From contig CAYSOF010000007.1 in assembly GCA_964432595.1 (NCBI GenBank), positions 204,497 to 268,496 on the forward strand: a stretch of DNA of 64,000 bases. The letters run 5' to 3'. Position 1 is the first letter of the stretch. Every line of letters starts with the position of its first letter. Under the pieces are notes generated by a model, which was not told the origin of the DNA, did no database searches, and saw nothing but the letters and a program-made list of their open reading frames with translations. The stretch is from DASYLJ01 sp964432595. Lineage in GTDB: Bacteria > Desulfobacterota > Binatia > DP-6. The translations under genes were made by a program, and so were the position numbers. Positions 17,576 to 25,640 of the stretch are shown here, in pieces.

Positions 17576-20500
17576 ATGTCGCCCATCGCCCTGCTCGCCC
17601 TGCTCGTCCTCCTGGCGGCGCCCGCCGCCGCGTGTCCGCCGGGAGGCTGCTCCCTGCCCGGGGGCAAGTCGCCTGCGACCGACTGCTACGTCGAGTTCGA
17701 CGGCCCCGTCGGCAGCGGGCAGCGCGTGCGGTGCACCGACGGCGACCCCGGCTGCGACACCGACGGAGTCGTGAACGGCTCGTGCCGCTTCCTGGTGACG
17801 GCCTGCACGAACGTCACCGATCCCGGCCTTCCCCGCTGCAACCCGACCAGCCTCACCGACTTCCGCATTCGCGAGCTGCGGAAGGACCCGACCGCAAACT
17901 TGCAGCTGTCGCTGCTCGGTCAGGCGGTGCGCGACCTCGGCGACGGTCAGCAGTGCACCGAGCCCGTGCCGCTCTACATCCGGCTCGAGCCCCGCAAGAA
18001 GTTCCGCCGCGTGACCCGTCGGCTCCGCTCAGTCGCCCTGACGCCATCGGGACGTCGCGACGTCGACGGCATCCGCTTCGTCTGCGACCCGTCGCCCACG
18101 TGGCGTCGCCCGACGATCGGCTACGCTCGAGCGCACGTGGTGCAGAACCCCGCGCAGCTCATCGACGGCCCCATGGCGCGCGGTCGCCTCGGCGACATCC
18201 TGCTCGTGAACGACAAGCTGCAGGCGATCATCCAGCAGCCCGGGCGCTCCATGTTCGGCATCGGGACGTACGGCGGGACCATCATCGACGCGGACGCCCA
18301 GCGGAACTTCGGCGACGAGCGCGACCACTTCGAGGAGCTCGCCCCGGCCATCAACATCGAGAACACGGCGAACTTCACGAACGTGCAGATCCTGAACGAC
18401 GGCACCGACGGCAATCCCGCCGTCGTGCGCGCGACGGGGCCCGACGATCTGCTCGACTTCATCAACGCCAGCTCGGTCGTCGCCGGCGCCGGCTTCACGT
18501 TCCCGGCGAGCGCGGACGACCGCGACCTGCCGGTCGAGGTGCAGACCGACTACACGCTGGCGCCCGGGGAGAACGCCATCCGCATCGACACGACGGTGAC
18601 GAACCTCGACCCGGCGCCGCTCGCGATCTTCCTCGGCGAGACGCTGAACGGCTCGGGCGAGGTGTCCGTCTTCCAGCCCGGCTACGGCTTCGGCCAGCCG
18701 CTCGTCACGACGGTCTGTCCCGCCTCGACGTGGGTGCCGTGCGCCGGCGGCCAGTGCGATCCGTGCAACCTGATCGCCTACCCCGGCGAAGGCGCCGCGG
18801 GGAATCTCGCCTACGGGCACGTGCACGGACAGAACGGGAGCACGAGCTTCAGCGTCAGCGGCGTCACGATCCAGCTCTTCGGCAACCAGGTGCTGTTCGT
18901 GCTGATCGGCATCGCACAGCCGAACTTCCAGCTCGCACCCGCGGGCGCGCCGGGCGACGCGGTCACGGTCACGAGCTGGTTCGTCGTCGGCCACGGCGGC
19001 GTCGAGGTCGTCACCGAGGCGCGGAACCGCCTCCAGGGCGTCGTCACCGGCACGCTGAGCGGCACGGTCACGTCGGGCGGCGAACCACTCACCGGCGCGG
19101 AGATCAGCGTGATCGGTCCGCCGATTCCGGGCGGGACGACGGCGAACGTGGTGACGAACCTCTTCGCCGACATCGACGGGCGGTACTCCGTGACGCTGCC
19201 GCCGGGCGATTACACCGTGCGCGCGAACCGCGACGGCAGCCGCGTCGCGACGCCCGACGGCGCCCCGGTGACGATCACTGCCGGTGCCACGACCACGCAG
19301 GACTTCACGCTGCCGAAGCCTGGCTACTTGAGGGTATTCGTGCGCGACGACGGCGGTGAGCTCGGGCCGGCACGGGTCTGGGTCGTCGGGTTCGACCCGA
19401 GCCCCGATCCCGGCAGCGCCCAGAACATCGCCGGCGTCATCGACAACCTGACCGGCGTCTTCGGCGAGCTGCGCGAGGACGGCTTGCCGTTCGGCATCGC
19501 GGCAGCCGCCGTCGCGGTCCCCGGCGGGTGGGCGTCCATCGACCTCGAGCCCGGCGACTACCAGGTCGTGGTGGCCCGCGGCTCCCGGTACTCGGCGTAC
19601 AGCGCACCCGTCACCATCACCGAAGATGCCGTGACCGACGTCGAGGCGACCATCGCGCGCGTCGTCGACACGCCCGGCTTCGTCACGACGGAGTTCCACA
19701 TCCACTCGCTGCCGAGCCCCGACTCGGAGGTCTCGTTCCGGGATCGTGTCGCGACGCAGCTCGCCGAGGGCATCGACTTCTTCACCCCGTCGGAACACGA
19801 CATCCGCGTCGACTACGCGCCGTACGTGGACTCCTTCGGCTGGCGTGACCTGATCGCCACGGCGCCCAGCGCCGAGATCACGACGTTCGACTACGGCCAC
19901 TTCAACAGCTGGCCGGTGACCGTCGACCCGAGCCAGATCAACGGCGGCTCGGTCGACTGGGGCCGCGCCGGGATCGCGCCGGGCCAGGACTTCCCGTCGC
20001 TCGGCAGCTTCAGCCTGACGCCGGGCGAGATCTTCGAGGCCGCACACGCCGATCCGCGGCCGAACCTGGTGCAGATCAACCACATCGACAGCTTCTTCAA
20101 CACGAGCGGGCTCGACATCGACACCGCCGAGAACGACATCGGACCGCCGCAGTCGCACACGCCGGGCGGAGCGCGCCGGCTCGATCCGGCCGTCGCCAAC
20201 TACTTCGACGACCGCTTCGAGTCGCTCGAGGTGTGGAACGGCAGCCAGAGCGCGTTCCTCGGCCAGAACATGGGCGACTGGATCAACATGCTGAACCAGG
20301 GGATCCTGCGCACCGCGGTCGCCAACTCCGACTCGCACGAGCGGCGCACGAACGGCGGCAGCGTCCGCAGCTACGTCGCGTCGGCCGTCACCGATCCCGC
20401 CGCGCTGTGGAGCGAGGCCGACAACCTCGCCGCGAACGTCGTCGCCGGCCGTGCGATCGGGACGAACGCACCGTTCGTCCGCATCGAGGCGACGTCGGGC

Positions 20501-21019
20501 GACGCCGTCGCCGGGCTGTCGCTCGATCGTCCGACGGTGATTCCCGTCACCGGCGGCACCGCGACCGTGACCGTCGCGGTGACGAGCCCGCACTGGGCGG
20601 AGTTCGACCGCATCGAGCTGTACGTGAACAGCCCCACCGAGCGCTGGGACCACGACGCCAATCCCGCGACGCGCCCGCGCTACCGCGTGACACCGCAGCA
20701 GGTGCAGCAGGCCGGCGCCGATTTCACGGTGACCGCCGACGGCGGCCGGCTCCAGGCCACGGCGACGTTCACGCTCGCCGACGTGACGGAGGACACGTGG
20801 GTGCTGGCGCTCGTCAAGGGCACGCCCGGCACGTCGCGGCCGCTGTTCCCGGTGCAGCCGTTCGGGATCGACCCGGCGACCAACACGACGCTCGCCGATC
20901 TCGTCGACGGCAACCTCGGCGAAGGCGGCGAGCCGGCGCTGGCGTTCACGAACGCGCTCTACCTCGACGTCGCGCCGGCCGGATGGACGCCGCCCGGCGT
21001 GCGTCTCGTACCGCCGTGA
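17576..21019 (+). CDS. Large secreted CehA/McbA-type PHP-domain metallohydrolase
   Basis: 1147 aa. Signal peptide MSPIALLALLVLLAAPAAA, then a cysteine-containing N-terminal domain (residues about 20-180; CPPGGCSLPG, TDCYVEFDG). A beta-rich region follows, then a carboxypeptidase-regulatory-like fold (about 490-582, GTVTSGGEPLTGAEISVIG). The PHP domain is at about 702-925: TTEFHIHSLPSPDS, FFTPSEHD, INHIDSFF and ANSDSHERR supply the His/Asp metal ligands. CehA-like proteins hydrolyse esters such as carbaryl, but most members are uncharacterised and the substrate here is open. The 288 bases upstream, toward the ABC relic, hold nothing recognisable. Weak SD (GGAG) before the ATG. Confidence 0.82.
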   Translation: MSPIALLALLVLLAAPAAACPPGGCSLPGGKSPATDCYVEFDGPVGSGQRVRCTDGDPGCDTDGVVNGSCRFLVTACTNVTDPGLPRCNPTSLTDFRIRELRKDPTANLQLSLLGQAVRDLGDGQQCTEPVPLYIRLEPRKKFRRVTRRLRSVALTPSGRRDVDGIRFVCDPSPTWRRPTIGYARAHVVQNPAQLIDGPMARGRLGDILLVNDKLQAIIQQPGRSMFGIGTYGGTIIDADAQRNFGDERDHFEELAPAINIENTANFTNVQILNDGTDGNPAVVRATGPDDLLDFINASSVVAGAGFTFPASADDRDLPVEVQTDYTLAPGENAIRIDTTVTNLDPAPLAIFLGETLNGSGEVSVFQPGYGFGQPLVTTVCPASTWVPCAGGQCDPCNLIAYPGEGAAGNLAYGHVHGQNGSTSFSVSGVTIQLFGNQVLFVLIGIAQPNFQLAPAGAPGDAVTVTSWFVVGHGGVEVVTEARNRLQGVVTGTLSGTVTSGGEPLTGAEISVIGPPIPGGTTANVVTNLFADIDGRYSVTLPPGDYTVRANRDGSRVATPDGAPVTITAGATTTQDFTLPKPGYLRVFVRDDGGELGPARVWVVGFDPSPDPGSAQNIAGVIDNLTGVFGELREDGLPFGIAAAAVAVPGGWASIDLEPGDYQVVVARGSRYSAYSAPVTITEDAVTDVEATIARVVDTPGFVTTEFHIHSLPSPDSEVSFRDRVATQLAEGIDFFTPSEHDIRVDYAPYVDSFGWRDLIATAPSAEITTFDYGHFNSWPVTVDPSQINGGSVDWGRAGIAPGQDFPSLGSFSLTPGEIFEAAHADPRPNLVQINHIDSFFNTSGLDIDTAENDIGPPQSHTPGGARRLDPAVANYFDDRFESLEVWNGSQSAFLGQNMGDWINMLNQGILRTAVANSDSHERRTNGGSVRSYVASAVTDPAALWSEADNLAANVVAGRAIGTNAPFVRIEATSGDAVAGLSLDRPTVIPVTGGTATVTVAVTSPHWAEFDRIELYVNSPTERWDHDANPATRPRYRVTPQQVQQAGADFTVTADGGRLQATATFTLADVTEDTWVLALVKGTPGTSRPLFPVQPFGIDPATNTTLADLVDGNLGEGGEPALAFTNALYLDVAPAGWTPPGVRLVPP

Positions 21020-21083
21020 GGATGCGCACGGCGAGTGCTGCGCGTTCACGTCGACGCGCGCGCTCGCCGATATTCCATCCACG

Positions 21084-21290
21084 ATGACGGCGATCGCCAC
21101 CGGCGTGTCTCTGATCCGCGACGCGGGCGCGTTGCTCGAGCGGAGCGCACGCACGTTGACGTCGCCCGAGGGCGATCTCGCCGGCGCGGTCACCGACGTC
21201 GTGACGGCGCGGCTCCTCTTCGCGAGCGGCACGCTGCTGATCGGCGAATCGCAGGAGCAGACGCGGCACCTGCTCGACGTGTTCGCCTAG
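21084..21290 (+). CDS. Small protein, 68 aa, resembling fused ends of flagellar rod proteins
   Basis: The pattern IATGVSLIRDAGALLERSA at the start and DVVTARLLFASGTLL...LLDVFA at the end echoes the terminal helices of flagellar rod/hook family proteins (N-terminal rod helix and C-terminal LLD[IV]xA), with the middle missing. Such miniature homologues occur as orphans in some proteobacteria. No flagellar genes are nearby, so this may be a non-flagellar helical protein. Its TAG shares the bases CTAG with the convergent DUF423 gene, as other real gene pairs here do, which supports it being genuine. No clear SD. Confidence 0.5.
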   Translation: MTAIATGVSLIRDAGALLERSARTLTSPEGDLAGAVTDVVTARLLFASGTLLIGESQEQTRHLLDVFA

Positions 21291-21634
21291 CCGCGCCAGG
21301 CGCTCCAGGCGAGCACGAGCCAGCCGACGATGAAGCACACGCCGCCGAGCGGCGTGATCGCCCCGAGCCAGCGCGTGTCGGTCAGCACCAGCGCGTAGAG
21401 GCTGCCCGAGAAGAGCACCGTCCCCGCGAGGAAGAGCCACGCGGCACCCGGGCTCCCGGCGCGCGCCGCCACGAGGATGCCGAGCGCGTGGTACATGTGG
21501 TAGCGCGCCCCGGTCTCGAACACCGCCAGCATGTCCGGTGTCACCCGCGCGCGCAGCCCGTGGGCGCCGAAGGCCCCCATCGCCACCGCCAGCGCCGCCG
21601 ACACCGCTCCCAGCACGAACAGCAGTCGCTCCAT
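21287..21634 (-). CDS. DUF423 (YgdD-like) small inner-membrane protein
   Basis: 115 aa, four membrane helices. It matches the DUF423 pattern: GAVSAALAVAMGAFGAHGL at the start, TGARYHMYHALGI, GTVLFSGSLYAL and ITPLGGVCFIVGWL. Length fits the family (about 120-130). Function unknown in general. Convergent with the 68-aa gene: their stops share CTAG at 21287-21290. Confidence 0.93.
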   Translation of the reverse strand: MERLLFVLGAVSAALAVAMGAFGAHGLRARVTPDMLAVFETGARYHMYHALGILVAARAGSPGAAWLFLAGTVLFSGSLYALVLTDTRWLGAITPLGGVCFIVGWLVLAWSAWRG

Positions 21635-21700
21635 CGCGGCGCACCGTAGCAGAAAATTTTCCTTGCTCCCTCCGCGCCCCCGCAGTACGACGGCTCGGTC

Positions 21701-23239
21701 ATGCGCGTCGCTCTGCTGTCCGCGCTCGCCCTGGGCATGACGGTCGCCACCGCCGCCGCCCAGCTCGATCCCTCCATCGACCCGTTCATGTGCTACCGCG
21801 CGAAGCCGTCGCGCGGCACGGTGCGGTTTCCCGGTGTCGGCGGCGTCGTGCTCGGCGATCGCTTCCAGACCGCCGCCGCCGACCTGCCCAAGAGTCGTAG
21901 TCTCTGCACGCCGGCCGACGTCGACGACAACGGCACGCTCGACGATTCGACGCAGCTGACGGGGTACCAGCACCGCACGCCCGAAGGTATCGCGAAGCAC
22001 GTCCCCCAGACGCGGCTGCACGTCACGAACCAGCTCGGCACGCTGACGGTCGACACGCTCCGCGTGCAGAGCCTGCTGACGCCGGCGAACCTCGATCCCG
22101 ACGTCGATCCCGAGGCGCCCGAGGCCGACGAGCACGACCTCGACGGCTACACCTGCTACGACATTCGTCGCACCCGCGGGACGCCGCCGCTGCCACGCGA
22201 CCTGACGGTCACCGTCGCGGACCAGTTCAGCGACGACGAGCCGCGCACCTACGACGTTCGTCGCGTCCGCCAGCTGTGCGTGCCCACCGAGGTCGCCGAG
22301 CAGGGCATCAAGCATCCTACCGAAGGCCTAATGTGCTATCGCGTCCGGCGCGCGCGCACGTCGCGCCGGCCCGAGCCGGGGCGCCGCCTGAATCTGCGCG
22401 ACGGCTTCGGCCCGCAGATCGTCGACCCGGTGCGCGAGGACATGCTCTGCCTGCCGTCGATCGTCGACGACGAGCGCTGCAACGGCTCGACCGCGTTCTG
22501 CTCGCGGCGCTACGACCAGGTGTCGTACGCGACGACGCACAATGCGATGACGAACGCGGACGAGGGCTGGACGTTCCCGAACCAGCAGCACGGCATCAGC
22601 CGTCAGCTCGACGACGGCATCCGCGCGCTGATGCTCGACACGCACTACTTCGAGGACGAGCCCTACCTCTGTCACGCGTACTGCGAGCTCGGGAAAGAGC
22701 CGCTGGTCGACGGGCTCGCGAAGATCAAGCGCTTCCTCGATCGGCGTCCGAACGACGTCGTCACGATCATCTTCGAGGCGTACGTCGACGAGGAGGACGT
22801 CGACCTGGCGTTCGACGAGGCCGAGCTGCTCGACTACCTGCACGAGCAGCCGGTCGGCCAGCCGTGGCCCACGCTGCGCGAGCTGGTCGACAGCGGGCGG
22901 CGGCTCGTCGTCTTCACCGACGAGCGCGGCGAGGAGCCGTGGCACCACTACGTCTGGGATTACGCGTCCGAGACGCACTACTCGTTCGAGAACCCGGCCC
23001 AGTTCAGCTGCGCGCCGAACCGGGGCAACCCGAACCACAGCCTCTTCATCCTGAACCACTTCCTGACGCAGGTGGTGGGCGGCGCCGCGCTGGCGCGGCA
23101 GGTCAACTTCAACCCGCTGTTCATCGACCGGGCGCTGCAGTGTCAGGAGGAGCGAAACCGCCTGCCGAACTTCGTGACGGTCGATTTCCACGACATCGGC
23201 GACGTCTTCTACGTCGTGGACGCCCTGAACGGGCCCTGA
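21701..23239 (+). CDS. Secreted protein: MCY...LCxP repeats fused to a PI-PLC X-like domain
   Basis: 512 aa. Signal peptide MRVALLSALALGMTVATAAA. Residues about 25-250 contain three or four copies of a module with the skeleton CYxxR...DxF...V...LCxP (FMCYRAK...LGDRFQ...SLCTPADV; YTCYDIRR...ADQFSD...QLCVPTEV; LMCYRVRR...RDGFGP...LCLPSIV). Residues about 265-512 are a PI-PLC X-type TIM barrel: YATTHNAMTN with the catalytic His, then QLDDGIRALMLDTHYF and LCHAYCELG, the expected order. These domains cleave phosphodiester headgroups of lipids; the true substrate is unknown. The repeat module resembles one frequent in secreted proteins of deltaproteobacteria-like uncultured lineages; I cannot name it. 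Confidence 0.83.
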   Translation: MRVALLSALALGMTVATAAAQLDPSIDPFMCYRAKPSRGTVRFPGVGGVVLGDRFQTAAADLPKSRSLCTPADVDDNGTLDDSTQLTGYQHRTPEGIAKHVPQTRLHVTNQLGTLTVDTLRVQSLLTPANLDPDVDPEAPEADEHDLDGYTCYDIRRTRGTPPLPRDLTVTVADQFSDDEPRTYDVRRVRQLCVPTEVAEQGIKHPTEGLMCYRVRRARTSRRPEPGRRLNLRDGFGPQIVDPVREDMLCLPSIVDDERCNGSTAFCSRRYDQVSYATTHNAMTNADEGWTFPNQQHGISRQLDDGIRALMLDTHYFEDEPYLCHAYCELGKEPLVDGLAKIKRFLDRRPNDVVTIIFEAYVDEEDVDLAFDEAELLDYLHEQPVGQPWPTLRELVDSGRRLVVFTDERGEEPWHHYVWDYASETHYSFENPAQFSCAPNRGNPNHSLFILNHFLTQVVGGAALARQVNFNPLFIDRALQCQEERNRLPNFVTVDFHDIGDVFYVVDALNGP

Positions 23240-23331
23240 AAAACGGGTCGCACGGTCGGACGGCCTCGGGTATAGCTCGAAGGACCGCCGACGATGAACG
23301 CCCTGCACATACCGCCACGGCCGGGGACCGC

Positions 23332-24564
23332 GTGACCCGGGTCGGAACCGTCATCTTCCGCAGCTTCTGGACCACCCTCGCCTTCGGCGGAGCCCTGGGC
23401 GAGTGGGTGCTCTGGTGCTGGTTCACGGGCCCGCCGCAGGCGCGCTGGGTGCACGTCGCGGTGGTGCTGGGACTGACCACGGTGAACCGCATCGCGGCGG
23501 AGATCTTCGAGCAGGAGACCTATCGCGCCCCGCTTGCCAGCCCGGCGGCGGCCGTCGTGCTCGGCGCCGGGTTCATGGCGGCGGCGGGCGCGGTGACGCT
23601 CGGGCTCGCCGCGGGCGCCTGGCTGCTGGCCGACATGCTGATCGCCTTTCCCGCCGAGGCGGGTGCGGTGGCGGGACCGGTGGGCGCGCGGCTCGGGCCG
23701 GGTTTCGCGTTGATCGCGCCGATCGTCGTCTGGGCGGCGGCGGGTACCATCGCGTACGGCTATCTCGTCGGACACGGGCGGTTGCGCGTCACGCGGCTCG
23801 ACGTCCCGATCGACGACCTGCCGTCGGCCCTCGACGGCTTCCGCATCGTCCACGTGAGCGACCTGCACCTGGGTCCGTTCGCGCACCGCGGCGCGCTGCG
23901 GGCGGCGTTCGACCGCGTGCGGACGCTCGAGCCCGACATCGTGTGCCTCACGGGCGACCTGGTCGACTCGTCGCGCTCGGACCTGGATCACTGGGGCCCG
24001 GAGCTGTCGCGGCTGACGGCGCCGTACGGGGTGTTCGCGATCCTCGGCAACCACGATCGTCACGCGGGTGCCGACGCGGTGGAGGCGATGATCGCGCGTC
24101 ACACGTCGTGGGAGCTGCTGCGCGATCGCGTGGGCACGGTCGCGGTCGACGGCGCGCGGCTCTATCTGATCGGACTGGACGATCGTCACGTGCGCGAGGC
24201 GCACGTCGCGCTGCCGGGGTTGTTGGCGACGGTCCCGAAAGGCGCGCCGTGCATCTTGATGGTGCACCAGCCGGGCGCGTTCAAGAAGACGTCGTCGTCG
24301 GGCATTCCGCTGACGCTGGCGGGCCACACGCACGGCGGTCAGGTGGCGGTGCCGGGCGTGCCGAAGCTCAACCCGGCGCGCCTGCTGATGACGCGATTCG
24401 ACGCGGGGACGTTCGAGCGCGACGGCGCGCTGCTGCACGTGAACCGCGGTCTCGGCGTGAGCGGCCAGCGGCTCCGCGTCGGCGTCCCGCGCGAGATCAC
24501 CGTCGTGACGCTGCGCCGTCGCCGTCCCTCAGCGTTGACAGCCCCACAGGCCGCTGTTAGCTAG
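23332..24564 (+). CDS. Membrane-anchored metallophosphoesterase (YkuE/YaeI-like)
   Basis: 410 aa from GTG 23332. Three or four hydrophobic helices fill residues about 5-140 (WVLWCWFTG, AAAVVLGAGFMAAAGAVTLG, LIAPIVVWAAAGTIAYGYL). The calcineurin-like phosphoesterase domain follows with all metal motifs: VSDLHLG (about 175), TGDLVD, GNHDRH (about 239), HQPG and GHTHGGQV (about 331). Family members hydrolyse phosphomonoesters or lipid-linked substrates such as UDP-diacylglucosamine; specificity is not readable. The frame is open upstream into the PI-PLC gene, but the hydrophobic start makes the GTG after GGGGAC most likely. A related copy lies at 44083-45396. Confidence 0.88.
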   Translation: MTRVGTVIFRSFWTTLAFGGALGEWVLWCWFTGPPQARWVHVAVVLGLTTVNRIAAEIFEQETYRAPLASPAAAVVLGAGFMAAAGAVTLGLAAGAWLLADMLIAFPAEAGAVAGPVGARLGPGFALIAPIVVWAAAGTIAYGYLVGHGRLRVTRLDVPIDDLPSALDGFRIVHVSDLHLGPFAHRGALRAAFDRVRTLEPDIVCLTGDLVDSSRSDLDHWGPELSRLTAPYGVFAILGNHDRHAGADAVEAMIARHTSWELLRDRVGTVAVDGARLYLIGLDDRHVREAHVALPGLLATVPKGAPCILMVHQPGAFKKTSSSGIPLTLAGHTHGGQVAVPGVPKLNPARLLMTRFDAGTFERDGALLHVNRGLGVSGQRLRVGVPREITVVTLRRRRPSALTAPQAAVS

Positions 24565-24577
24565 GCCGTCCGCACGC

Positions 24578-24662
<85 letters not shown>

Positions 24663-24888
24663 CTTCGTAACCTGGCGTCGCCGCGTCGATGCCTCCGGCC
24701 GGCAGCCACCCGTTGCGGGAAGTCTCCCGGCGACCGGCGACTCTTCGTGCCTTGATGCTCCGCAAACGACCATCGGCACGTCGATCACGGCCGCGCCCAT
24801 CCTTTCCCGTGCGCGGCACGGACGCGTCCTCCCCCCGCTGATCATCTATTATTTTCGTTGACATCATCTCCGCCGAGATCGTACGACC

Positions 24889-24904
24889 TCCCCCGAACGG
24901 GGGA
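24889..24904 (+). promoter_or_regulatory. Hairpin containing the Shine-Dalgarno of the next gene
   Basis: TCCCCC (24889-24894) pairs with GGGGGA (24899-24904) around the loop GAAC. The right arm is the only purine-rich ribosome-binding site upstream of ATG 24911, so the stem would mask it. A perfect -35-like TTGACA lies at 24858-24863 with only a weak -10. Regulation by this stem is inference. Confidence 0.4.
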
Positions 24905-24910
24905 CTGATC

Positions 24911-25552
24911 ATGCGAAGCTGCCGGACCCTCCTCATGGCGCTCGTCGCAGCCGCGACGCTCGTCGGATCCACATCCGTCGCTCATGCTCAAGGCTGCACG
25001 AGCGCGCCGCGCAACGACTGCCGCCAACCCGTCGACGAGGAAAAGGCGCGCGTCGACATTCAGAATCGCGCGCTGGACGCGAAGGATCGCTTCGCGTGGA
25101 AGTGGGCGGGACGCGCGTCTTTCAACATCCTGGGGTTCGGGAATCCCGTCACCACCAACGACGTCGTCGTGTGCCTCTACGACGCTTCTGCGCCCGGTGA
25201 TCCCCTCATCTTCGAGCTGCGCGCCCCGGCGGCGAGCGCGTGCGGGACGCGCCCGTGCTGGAAGGCGACCTCGAGCGGCTTCAAATACAAGAACCCCGGC
25301 GGCGCCGGCACCGGCATCAGCGGCATCGTCCTCAAAGCGAGCACGATCGGCAAAGCGCAGGTGACGGTGAAGGCGCAAGGCACACCGCTCTCCGGCGCCG
25401 GATTGCCGACGCCGCCGCTGGCCACGCCGCTGCTCCTCCAGCTCCAGGTGATCGGCGAACGGTGCGTCCGGACGTACGTCGGCCTGAACGGGGTCGTGCG
25501 CAATGAGCCCGGCACCTTCACCGCGAACGGATCACCGCAGCCGCCCTTCTAG
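24911..25552 (+). CDS. Secreted single-module protein (shared exoprotein module)
   Basis: 213 aa. Signal peptide ending near SVAHAQ, then a single domain of about 170 residues that also appears at the C-terminus of the matrixin-like protease (29559-30920) and at the N-terminus of the pectinacetylesterase-like protein (45393-47246). Shared landmarks: a DxxxWKW strand start (DRFAWKWAGRASF), GNPVTTNDVVVCLYD, PCWKATSSGFKYKNP, GISGIVLKAS, GKAQVTVKAQG, then P-L-L-LQLQVIGERCVRTYVG. Two cysteine pairs suggest disulphides. No catalytic motif seen; probably a binding or structural domain. Confidence 0.78.
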   Translation: MRSCRTLLMALVAAATLVGSTSVAHAQGCTSAPRNDCRQPVDEEKARVDIQNRALDAKDRFAWKWAGRASFNILGFGNPVTTNDVVVCLYDASAPGDPLIFELRAPAASACGTRPCWKATSSGFKYKNPGGAGTGISGIVLKASTIGKAQVTVKAQGTPLSGAGLPTPPLATPLLLQLQVIGERCVRTYVGLNGVVRNEPGTFTANGSPQPPF

Positions 25553-25640
25553 CGCGCGCCGCCCTCGACCACGTCTGCTCGGCCGGCCGTGGCACCCCGC
25601 CCCACAATGAGATAACCGCTGCCCTCGGACGGAGGGCAGG

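Noticed and set aside
24663..24910. Integrated element at the tRNA-Leu 3' end
   Set aside because: No integrase gene follows, and I see no second copy of the tRNA 3' end within the window to act as an attachment site.
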